Shown: one piece after another, positions 1 through 4,898 of the stretch
Layout: each line of letters starts with the position of its first letter
How positions within the stretch are numbered: the stretch's first letter is position 1
Assembly (NCBI GenBank): GCA_027014185.1
Contig: JALWEK010000215.1
Coordinates: forward strand, 1 to 6,606
DNA: 6,606 nt
Direction of reading: 5' to 3'
Source: Aquificaceae bacterium
GTDB lineage: Bacteria > Aquificota > Aquificia > Aquificales > Aquificaceae
Notes under the pieces: model-generated
Database searches by the model: none
Seen by the model: only the letters and a program-made list of their open reading frames with translations
Told to the model about the DNA's origin: nothing
Program-made: the position numbers and the translations under genes

Positions 1-761
1 GAAAGGACCCGGAAGAGGTAGAAAGGATAGTGAGGCATAACGGAAACTACAAGCTTGAGAAGGTCAGAGGGGGAGAGGGGGACATATACATAGTGGAGGA
101 CGTAAGCTCCATAGTCCTCGCCGAGAGGTTCAAGACCTGGCAGGAGGCTGTCAAGAGGATAGCCCACGAGATAAAGAACCCCCTAACCCCGATAAGGCTC
201 AACCTCGAGAGGCTTGCAAGGTACACGGAGGAGGGCAGGATAGATCCTGAGAAGTTCAGGGAGATAGTGAGGATAATCCTTAAGGAGATAGACAGGATAA
301 GCGATCTCGTGAACCAGTTCAAGCATCTCTCGCCGAGGAAGGAGTTGAACCTCACCGACATAAGGATCTCACAGCTGGTTGAGGAGCTGAAGAAGCTCTA
401 CTCCTCGGCGGGTGTAAGGATAGATCTTGAGGGGGACAAGGTCGTTAAGGGGGATTACGCCCTCCTGAAGGAGCTCTTTTACAACCTCGTAAACAACAGC
501 ATAGAGTGGGGGGCCAAGGAGATAAGGATAAAGGTGGGAGACGACAGGTTAGATTACTGGGACGACGGCAGGGGGCTTAGGGAGGAGGAGATCGAGAACG
601 TATTCATACCCTATTACTCCAGCAACCCCAAGGGTATGGGTCTCGGGATGGCTGTAGTGAAAAAGATAGTGGAGGACCACGGCTGGGAGATAAGAGCCTT
701 GCCCTCCGAGAAAGGAGCTCACTTCGTTATAGACTTCAGGTCTAAGAACTCCAAGGCTTGA
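1..761 (+). CDS. NtrY-type sensor histidine kinase, C-terminal part (5' end outside window)
   Basis: Partial gene. The frame is open from base 3 to the TGA at 759-761, giving 252 visible residues; the GTG at 30 is only an internal valine, not a start. The visible part begins at the tail of a PAS-like domain (YIVEDVSSIV). Next comes a dimerisation/phosphoacceptor helix with the H-box AHEIKNPLTPIRLNLERL, whose phosphorylated His is at 165-167. The HATPase domain shows the N-box NLVNNS (first Asn at 483-485), the G1 box DDGRG, a PYYSS F-box and the G2 box GMGLGMAVVKK. The H-box wording (RIAHEIKNPLTPI preceded by W..A) is typical of NtrY, which senses nitrogen status or redox and phosphorylates the regulator NtrX. 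The sensory and membrane part and any NtrX partner lie upstream, so the signal is unknown. All catalytic boxes are present. The 3' end overlaps the convergent gene by 43 bp. Kinase assignment is firm; the NtrY subtype is likely. Confidence 0.93.
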   Translation, partial: KDPEEVERIVRHNGNYKLEKVRGGEGDIYIVEDVSSIVLAERFKTWQEAVKRIAHEIKNPLTPIRLNLERLARYTEEGRIDPEKFREIVRIILKEIDRISDLVNQFKHLSPRKELNLTDIRISQLVEELKKLYSSAGVRIDLEGDKVVKGDYALLKELFYNLVNNSIEWGAKEIRIKVGDDRLDYWDDGRGLREEEIENVFIPYYSSNPKGMGLGMAVVKKIVEDHGWEIRALPSEKGAHFVIDFRSKNSKA

Positions 762-1210
762 AGTATCAGGGTGAGCTGTGTCTCCCAGATGGTGTCGAGC
801 TCCTCGAATACCGCCTCCTCCTGCTCTTCTTTCGGGAGCTTTTTGAAAGCTTCCGACTTAACCCCCCTCTCGTGGAGTAGGAGGGGAACGAAGAGCTTAC
901 CTATTGCATAGAAGACGAAGGCGAGCTCTATATCGGAGAGTATGGGGAACCTGTTAAAAGTCTTGTAGGTCTTCACGGCCGCCCAGTTCGTCCATCTCCT
1001 TATCTCCTCGTCCTCGACCCTCCTCTCCATACCCCCCACGTACATCGACCTTATGGCCTTGAGGAGCCTTTCGTCCGGCTCTTCGTCCCAGAGATCCTTT
1101 ATCTCCTCCTTTATCAGGTCGAGGTCGCTCTTCTCTATCTTCTCGTAATCCCTCAAAAACTTCTCTTTCCAGTTTATGAACCTGTGTAGCTCATGGAAGG
1201 GGAGCTTCAT
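719..1210 (-). CDS. Conserved-looking helical protein of unknown function, 163 aa
   Basis: I do not recognise this protein. It is acidic to mixed-charge and appears almost wholly helical: a charged N-terminal part (about 1-50), a Trp/Tyr-containing middle (WTNWAAVKTYKTFNRFP, about 73-89), a hydrophobic helix (about 93-112, ELAFVFYAIGKLFVPLLL) and an amphipathic C-terminal helix (about 133-157). The hydrophobic helix contains a Lys and a Gly and is probably buried rather than a true membrane span. No Cys and no signal peptide are visible. The ATG start is supported by GAGGAG five bases upstream. The start overlaps the stop of the zinc-ribbon gene as ATGA, so it is probably translationally coupled as the third gene of the mobB operon. 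An all-helical protein of this size beside mobB suggests a TorD/NarJ-like chaperone, but I see no EPxDH-type motif, so I do not assign it. The 3' end overlaps the histidine kinase gene by 43 bp on the other strand. Confidence 0.8.
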   Translation of the reverse strand: MKLPFHELHRFINWKEKFLRDYEKIEKSDLDLIKEEIKDLWDEEPDERLLKAIRSMYVGGMERRVEDEEIRRWTNWAAVKTYKTFNRFPILSDIELAFVFYAIGKLFVPLLLHERGVKSEAFKKLPKEEQEEAVFEELDTIWETQLTLILQALEFLDLKSITK

Positions 1211-1782
1211 CCAGTCTCCTCGGGTTTCTCGAACTGGGCACAGACCTCAGGAGGGGGTTCTTTTTCGGGGAACTCCTCCTTGAACTCGTTATGGTACCCA
1301 CATACGGGGCACATTATCTCCACGGCGTAACCCTCGTGAAGATGTCCTATATCCCATCCGCAGAGGGGACACTCTCCCTCCTCGGCCTTGAGAACGTCTA
1401 TAAGGCTGGTTCCGTTGGTTACGTAGTTCTGGACGGACTTAACCCTCTTTATGGCCTTGAGGATCTCATCGCTGTTCCACTCCGCGCCGCACTCGAGGCA
1501 TCTGTACTCGGTGTATCTGCCCTCGTGGAGGAGCTTTATTATGTCCCTGGAGCCGCAGTTGTCGTCCACGCATATCTCCCCTATCTCCTTCCTCGAAAGC
1601 TTGTCAAGGATCTTGAAGAAGGTCTCCCTGTCCAGCTTCATGGGGATATCGTAGGATCTGTATCCGCAGCACTCGCAGGTGGCCTCCACCCGGGGATAGG
1701 GTTCGGTGTACTCGCACACCTTCAGGGCTATCCGATGACAGAAGGGACACAGCTCTCTATGTTCCAAGCATCTCATCCTCAT
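1207..1782 (-). CDS. Triple zinc-ribbon protein of unknown function, 191 aa
   Basis: The protein carries three successive four-cysteine ribbons. Ribbon 1 is C12-x2-C15 with C36-x2-C39 (extra Cys at 5, 23 and 38). Ribbon 2 is C71-x4-C76 with C95-x2-C98. Ribbon 3 is C138-x2-C141 with C158-x2-C161. Second pairs end in CGY or CGA, as in rubredoxin-like and transcription-factor zinc ribbons. The ribbons are joined by charged helical linkers (about 50-67 and 103-131), and the tail after 170 is Glu/Pro-rich and probably disordered. It is soluble, with no signal peptide. The ATG at 1780-1782 is chosen because GGAGG lies seven bases upstream inside mobB; a second ATG two codons later is possible. It overlaps mobB by ATGA and the downstream gene by ATGA. 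Binding of Zn2+ or Fe is inferred. FdhE, a formate-dehydrogenase accessory protein, also uses CxxC pairs, but this protein is shorter and I cannot equate them. Nucleic-acid or protein binding are alternatives. Confidence 0.87.
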   Translation of the reverse strand: MRMRCLEHRELCPFCHRIALKVCEYTEPYPRVEATCECCGYRSYDIPMKLDRETFFKILDKLSRKEIGEICVDDNCGSRDIIKLLHEGRYTEYRCLECGAEWNSDEILKAIKRVKSVQNYVTNGTSLIDVLKAEEGECPLCGWDIGHLHEGYAVEIMCPVCGYHNEFKEEFPEKEPPPEVCAQFEKPEETG

Positions 1783-2207
1783 AGGTTGTCCTCCATCCTC
1801 TCCAGTAATTCTATAATATCCCCTACTTCGTAATCGTCTTCAATCCTCAAGATCACATTCTCGGCATCAACGTCCCCGATGGCAACCTTGGGTATTCCCT
1901 TAAGGGATTTGTAACCCTCCAGTATGAGGATGTCAAAGCCTCGAAAGAACTCTCTTGCTATCTTTAAGGGATCGTCCTCGAACCGAGTCCATAGGGTTAC
2001 CTTGCCAGGAGATGCCAATACAACCCTCTCGGCTACCCTGAAGACCCTCTCCGTGTCCGAGCCTTCTCTGTCCGTAACTCCGTGCCCTTTCGGGTCGTGC
2101 TTTACGTATCCTACCCTGTATCCCCTTTCAATCAGTCTTTCTACAAGCTTCACTATCAGGGTAGTCTTCCCAGTGTTGTGGTATCCGACGATTGAAATGA
2201 CCTTCAT
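1779..2207 (-). CDS. mobB: MobB-type GTPase of molybdopterin-guanine dinucleotide biosynthesis
   Basis: A 142-residue P-loop protein. The Walker A motif GYHNTGKTT is at 8-16 and directly follows the first beta strand. The family marks follow in order: YVKHDPKGHG (34-43), DREGSDTERV (46-55), and the strand plus loop FDILILEGYKSLKGIPKV (91-108), whose LEGY/F-KS-PK pattern is characteristic of MobB. MobB binds GTP and assists MobA, which attaches GMP to molybdopterin for bis-MGD enzymes such as formate dehydrogenase and nitrate reductase. It acts in the cytoplasm. The length is short compared with about 175 residues in E. coli, but the core is complete; only the C-terminal end is compact. The ATG has a modest AGGT ribosome site five bases upstream. 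It is the first gene of a minus-strand operon and diverges from the small plus-strand ORFs; its promoter must lie within roughly 2208-2280, but I see no convincing -35/-10 pair. Confidence 0.94.
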   Translation of the reverse strand: MKVISIVGYHNTGKTTLIVKLVERLIERGYRVGYVKHDPKGHGVTDREGSDTERVFRVAERVVLASPGKVTLWTRFEDDPLKIAREFFRGFDILILEGYKSLKGIPKVAIGDVDAENVILRIEDDYEVGDIIELLERMEDNL

Positions 2208-2227
2208 AATCTACCTAAACATCGTAA

Positions 2228-2233
2228 TAGAAT
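2228..2233 (+). promoter_or_regulatory. Possible -10 box for the small membrane ORFs
   Basis: TAGAAT matches the bacterial -10 consensus at five of six bases and lies seven bases before a GTG codon at 2240. A weak -35-like TTCATA is at 2203-2208, but the spacer would be 19 bases and it overlaps the mobB start. The layout resembles the TATAAT box placed just before the recombinase gene downstream, which would also imply a leaderless message. The call is tentative because short AT-rich hexamers are common in this stretch. Confidence 0.25.
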
Positions 2234-2239
2234 TTTCGT

Positions 2240-2296
2240 GTGAAGGAGTTGGAAGAACTCGGCAAACACTTCCTTAGCGTACCCTTGGCTTTCTGA
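2240..2296 (+). CDS. 18-codon ORF, perhaps the detached start of the next small ORF
   Basis: A GTG-started reading frame encodes MKELEELGKHFLSVPLAF and then stops at TGA. No ribosome site is visible; a TAGAAT box seven bases upstream would fit a leaderless start. Alone it is too short to trust. It is listed because the peptide is a charged amphipathic N-terminus running into a hydrophobic stretch, and the next frame, offset by one base, continues hydrophobic across the stop (LIVGVITPFAQ). Adding one base near the TGA would fuse it with the following ORF into about a 60-residue protein with two hydrophobic segments. It may be a true broken start, a frameshift or read error, or chance. Confidence 0.22.
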   Translation: MKELEELGKHFLSVPLAF

Positions 2297-2298
2297 TA

Positions 2299-2424
2299 GT
2301 GGGGGTTATTACACCGTTTGCACAGGGTAAGGCAGACCTGCTCAACGCTTTTGCCTTTTTTCTCTTATGGCTGTTCTTTGTTATGGTAGGGTTTATATTA
2401 ATCAGGGAGAGCAGGAAAAGATGA
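2299..2424 (+). CDS. Small single-span membrane protein, 41 aa, unknown function
   Basis: Too short for ordinary gene calling. From GTG at 2299 the frame gives 41 residues: a short N-terminus (VITPFAQGKAD), one strongly hydrophobic helix at about 14-35 containing FFLLWLFFVMVGFILI, and a basic tail IRESRKR. By the positive-inside rule the C-terminus should face the cytoplasm. The start is uncertain because no Shine-Dalgarno is visible; the frame is open back to 2278, and the start may lie in the 18-codon frame at 2240 if a frameshift joins them. Its TGA overlaps the ATG of the next small ORF as ATGA, the same coupling used by real gene pairs in this window. Small subunits of respiratory oxidases look like this (short, one span, charged tail), but no oxidase gene is in view, so function is not assigned. 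Confidence 0.5.
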   Translation: MGVITPFAQGKADLLNAFAFFLLWLFFVMVGFILIRESRKR

Positions 2425-2531
2425 ACAGCGAATTCCTCACATATTATCTAGTGCTCGGTGGCCTCGTCGCTCTCACAGGTCTCGGCTTCATTCTGTGGGC
2501 AAAGTTTCAAGAAAGGAAAAGCTTTAGATAA
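2421..2531 (+). CDS. Small single-span membrane protein, 36 aa, unknown function
   Basis: An ATG-started frame of 36 residues ending in TAA at 2529-2531. It begins MNSEFLTYYLVL, has one glycine-containing hydrophobic helix at about 5-26 (VLGGLVALTGLGFILW), and ends in a basic tail, AKFQERKSFR. An AGGA ribosome site lies four bases before the ATG, so this start is better supported than that of the ORF before it. The ATGA overlap with that ORF suggests coupled translation and perhaps equal amounts of the two peptides. The GGLVALTGLG stretch could pack helix against helix. The architecture is shared by CcoQ/CydX-like oxidase subunits and by toxin-like peptides; I cannot choose between them. There is no signal peptide cleavage site, so the helix would stay as an anchor. 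Confidence 0.58.
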   Translation: MNSEFLTYYLVLGGLVALTGLGFILWAKFQERKSFR

Positions 2532-2532
2532 C

Positions 2533-2546
2533 CTCACTTGGGTGAG
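2533..2546 (+). other. Short inverted repeat (CTCAC-TTGG-GTGAG)
   Basis: A perfect 5 bp stem with a 4-base loop begins two bases after the stop of the 36-residue ORF. No T-run follows and the stem is short, so it is a poor intrinsic terminator. It lies 20 bases before the TATAAT box of the recombinase gene, where it could equally be an operator half-site pair or chance. Confidence 0.25.
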
Positions 2547-2565
2547 ACTTCATGCTTCCATCAAG

Positions 2566-2571
2566 TATAAT
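2566..2571 (+). promoter_or_regulatory. Likely -10 box for the recombinase-trmD unit
   Basis: A perfect TATAAT. A start of transcription about seven bases downstream would fall at roughly 2578, next to the recombinase ATG at 2580, so the message would be leaderless or nearly so. The TAA in this box is also the in-frame stop that bars any earlier start of the recombinase. No good -35 sits 16-18 bases upstream (TGAGAC at 2543-2548), which lowers the confidence. Confidence 0.5.
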
Positions 2572-2579
2572 CTAAAGGG

Positions 2580-3449
2580 ATGGAGGTTCTCGAGCTTTGG
2601 AAGAGAAACCTCTCGAGAACGAAGAGCGAAAGGACCACTGAGGCTTATCTGAGGCACGTCAGCAACTTCCTCAAGGCCTCCTCGATAGACAACGAAGACG
2701 AGCTCTTCAACCTATCCTCTACCCAGATATACAGGTACGCGGACACCTCACAGTTGGGACCAACCTCGATGCTGGCTAACCTCTCAGCCCTCAAACACTT
2801 CTTCAAGTTCCTCCTGAGGAGGGAGTACATAGACAGGGAAAGGTTCACCGAGATAGAGCAGGCTATAGAGGAGATCAGGGAGGAGCTAAACACCAAGAAG
2901 AGTCCGACCTACCCCAAGGCCCTTACTAGAGAGGAGGTGGAGAGGATCTTCGAAGCCGTTAAGGGTAAGAAGTACGAGAAGGTCTACTCTCTCTTCCTAT
3001 ACAGTGGTATAAGGCTGGGTGAGTTCGAGAGCCTCGGGAGGAGGAACTTCTACCTGGACAAGAGCGGAATCCTGTGGATAAAGCTAGAGCCTCACATGAC
3101 CAAGAGAAACAAGGGCAGGCTGGCACCGGTCATCGCTCCCGACAGGGACGAAACCTACAGGATCACCGACAGGATGCTCAGATGGCTCGAGAACTACGAG
3201 GAGAACTTTTCGGTAAAGAGGGGTGTGCTCCAGGTTTACACAGATAGGCTCTCCAAGAGGCTTGGTATCCCCTTCAGCGTTCACAGTTTCAGGCATACCT
3301 ACATAACGAACCTGGTGAACAGCGGCTTTCCGGTTGAGGTGGTCAAGGAGTTCGCCGGACACTCGAACGTGAAGACCACGATCGAGACCTACTACAGGTT
3401 CAGTCAGAGGAGGGCGGAGGAACTGGTGAGGAACTTCCTGAAAGGCTGA
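2580..3449 (+). CDS. Xer/integrase-family tyrosine recombinase
   Basis: A 289-residue tyrosine recombinase, the usual Xer length. Residues about 1-100 form the helical SAM-like DNA-binding domain (TTEAYLRHVSNFL; ALKHFFKFLLRREYI). The catalytic domain starts near 114 (KALTREEVERIF). The active-site set is visible: R145 in YSGIRLGE, a probable Lys at 175 or 178 in the hairpin, H235-x2-R238 in HSFRHTYIT, H261 in FAGHSN and nucleophile Y271 in TTIETYYRF. It should cut and rejoin DNA at a specific site through a 3'-phosphotyrosine, for example in chromosome dimer resolution at dif. The Tyr is ten residues after H261, as in many integrases; common XerC/XerD have nine, and Y272 is adjacent. ATG 2580 is the first possible start, with an in-frame TAA just upstream. 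AAAGG touches the ATG and is too close for normal use. The stop overlaps trmD by one base. Housekeeping Xer is likelier than a mobile integrase, since no mobile element is nearby. Confidence 0.92.
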   Translation: MEVLELWKRNLSRTKSERTTEAYLRHVSNFLKASSIDNEDELFNLSSTQIYRYADTSQLGPTSMLANLSALKHFFKFLLRREYIDRERFTEIEQAIEEIREELNTKKSPTYPKALTREEVERIFEAVKGKKYEKVYSLFLYSGIRLGEFESLGRRNFYLDKSGILWIKLEPHMTKRNKGRLAPVIAPDRDETYRITDRMLRWLENYEENFSVKRGVLQVYTDRLSKRLGIPFSVHSFRHTYITNLVNSGFPVEVVKEFAGHSNVKTTIETYYRFSQRRAEELVRNFLKG

Positions 3450-4207
3450 TGGTTCACTTCTTCGTTCTCACCATATTCCCTCGCATAATCGAGTGCTACT
3501 GCGATTACGGGATAGTCAGGCAGGCTGTAAAGAAGGGAAAGGTAAAGGTAGAGGCTGTGGATCTGAGGGAGTTCGCTCCCAAGGGACAGGTGGACGACGT
3601 TCCGTTCGGTGGCCTCCCGGGGATGGTCTTAAAACCTGAACCGATCTTCGAAGCCTATGATAGTGTGGTGAAAAGGTACGGGAGGCCTTACGTTCTAATA
3701 ACCGAGCCCTGGGGAAGGAAAATAGATCAGAGCTACGTTGAGGAGCTACTTCAGAAGGAAAAGATAATGATAATATGCGGGAGGTACGAGGGTGTGGACG
3801 AGAGGGTGAAGAGCTTGGTGGACGAGGAGGTCTCGATAGGAGATCTGATACTGAGCGGAGGGGAGATCGTGGCCCTCACACTCATAGATGCAGTGAGCAG
3901 GCTCATCCCGGGAGTTCTCAGCGAACCTCAGAGCATAGAGGAGGACTCTTACAGGGGTAGATGGCTCGGCTACCCGGTCTATACAAGGCCGAGGGAGTTC
4001 AGGGGTTTGAAGGTTCCGGATGTTCTCCTATCCGGAAATCACAGGCTCATTGAGCTCTGGAAACTCTGGCACAGGATAGAGAACACACTAAAGAAGAGGC
4101 CGGTCCTTATCCCCAAGGACCTGACGCCTATCGAAGAGGAGATGCTTGAGAGCATAAAGAAAGGAAAGAGCTTCGAGGAGTGGATAGAGTCTAAAAATCT
4201 TTCATGA
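3449..4207 (+). CDS. trmD: tRNA (guanine-N1-)-methyltransferase TrmD
   Basis: TrmD transfers methyl from S-adenosylmethionine to N1 of G37 in tRNAs reading CNN-type codons, which prevents +1 frameshifting on the ribosome. The 252-residue length is normal. Residues about 1-160 form the SPOUT trefoil-knot domain: the N-terminal FFVLTIFPRII, VDDVPFGGLPGMVLKPEP (48-65), then the knot and SAM pocket with ICGRYEGVDERV (109-120) and SIGDLILSGGE (129-139). Catalytic candidates by family alignment are R151 (SRLIPG) and D166 (EEDSYRG), followed by YPVYTRP (175-181) and the C-terminal tRNA-binding helical domain with LLSGNH and LWHRI. It functions as a homodimer in the cytoplasm. Translation is probably coupled to the recombinase gene (TGATG, 1 bp overlap), with weak AAAGG three bases before the ATG. 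Many bacteria place trmD with rpsP, rimM and rplS; those are absent here. The 3' end overlaps convergent fliA by 17 bp. Confidence 0.98.
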   Translation: MVHFFVLTIFPRIIECYCDYGIVRQAVKKGKVKVEAVDLREFAPKGQVDDVPFGGLPGMVLKPEPIFEAYDSVVKRYGRPYVLITEPWGRKIDQSYVEELLQKEKIMIICGRYEGVDERVKSLVDEEVSIGDLILSGGEIVALTLIDAVSRLIPGVLSEPQSIEEDSYRGRWLGYPVYTRPREFRGLKVPDVLLSGNHRLIELWKLWHRIENTLKKRPVLIPKDLTPIEEEMLESIKKGKSFEEWIESKNLS

Positions 4208-4898
4208 ACTTTCTCAGCTTCTCTATCGCCTCTCCCTTTATCTGGGAAACCCTGGATATGGAGCAGCCAAGGATACTAGCTATCTCCTTGAGGGGAAGCT
4301 CCTCATAGAAGATAAGCTGGATAACTAGCTTTTCCCTCTCGTCGAGCTTATCTATCGCCTCCTTGAGCTTCTCGGAGAGATCTTTCTGAACTATCTCCTC
4401 CTCAACGTCCACCTTCTTGGAGCTTATAACCTCCTCGTAGCTTCTCCTCTCCTCGGTGAATATGTCGTCGAGGTTGAGTATGTACGAAAAGGATATCTTG
4501 CTAAGGTCGTGCTGGAGGTCCTCCACCCTCTCACCGAGCTTCTGGGCTATCTCCTCGTCGGTGGGCTCCCTTCCGAGCTCTTCGGTGAGCTCCTTCAGAG
4601 CCTCCCTTATCCTCCTCTCCTTCTCCCTTATCCTCCTGCTCCCGAAGTCCAGGCTCCTGAGGTAGTCGTACATAGCTCCCCTTATCCTTATCTTCAGATA
4701 GCTCTCAGGGTTCCTCTGGGTGTCGAGCTTCTCAAGGGCCTTTATAAGGCCTATTATCCCGTGCCCTATCAGGTCCCTCACGTCTATGGTGGGTGGGAGA
4801 TGCCTCTTTAGGGTGAAGGCTATGCTCTTGACGAGGGGAAGATACTTGAGTATGAGCTCTTCCCTCTCTCTATCCTTTACGTCGTAAGGGTTTTTCAT
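4191..4898 (-). CDS. fliA: Flagellar sigma factor FliA (sigma-28)
   Basis: Directs RNA polymerase to late flagellar promoters (filament, motor and chemotaxis genes) and is normally held by the anti-sigma factor FlgM until the hook is built. The 235 residues cover the full family length. Region 2 spans about 14-85 (LILKYLPLVKSIA, DVRDLIGHGIIGLIKAL, YLKIRIRGAMYDYLRSLD) and contains the -10 contact helix. Region 3 spans about 86-140 (GSRRIREKERRI; LGREPTDEEIAQKLG). Region 4 spans about 173-235 with the helix-turn-helix LPLKEIASILGCSISRVSQI that reads the -35. The N-terminal EREELILKYLPLVK is nearly the same as I recall for Aquifex sigma-28. The ATG overlaps the flhG stop (ATGA) with a weak GGA just upstream, so translation is probably coupled to flhG. 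It is the last gene of the flhF-flhG-fliA unit, and no terminator hairpin is visible before convergent trmD. Confidence 0.98.
   Translation of the reverse strand: MKNPYDVKDREREELILKYLPLVKSIAFTLKRHLPPTIDVRDLIGHGIIGLIKALEKLDTQRNPESYLKIRIRGAMYDYLRSLDFGSRRIREKERRIREALKELTEELGREPTDEEIAQKLGERVEDLQHDLSKISFSYILNLDDIFTEERRSYEEVISSKKVDVEEEIVQKDLSEKLKEAIDKLDEREKLVIQLIFYEELPLKEIASILGCSISRVSQIKGEAIEKLRKFMKDF

Noticed and set aside
30..761. Complete short histidine kinase starting at GTG 30
   Set aside because: The frame is open upstream to the window edge and the residues before it continue the PAS-like region, so the gene is cut by the window and not short.
1291..1833. 180-codon plus-strand ORF opposite the zinc-ribbon gene
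   Set aside because: It mirrors the codon pattern of the minus-strand gene. The real gene has three complete Cys ribbons, a ribosome site and ATGA links at both ends; the mirror has no recognisable motif.
2208..2270. Minus-strand promoter for mobB
   Set aside because: TTCCAA with TCTATT at 17 bases, or TTCACA near TACGAT at 12 bases, are the best pairs; each is weak in sequence or spacing.
1924..2277. 117-codon plus-strand ORF opposite mobB
   Set aside because: It is antisense to mobB, has no motif, and its Ser/Thr-rich composition is typical of a shadow frame.
2533..2550. Intrinsic terminator after the 36 aa ORF
   Set aside because: The stem has only five pairs and is not followed by a run of T, so it is kept only as a short inverted repeat.
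2547..2580. Possible dif-like recombination site next to the recombinase gene
   Set aside because: I compared it by eye with the E. coli dif half-sites. Only the AT-rich right half has some resemblance (about six of ten bases), there is no paired left half, and the bases are better explained by the TATAAT box.
2458..2652. 64-codon plus-strand ORF across the gap and the recombinase start
   Set aside because: It covers the 36 aa ORF, the TATAAT box and the first recombinase codons in another frame; it has low complexity and no ribosome site.
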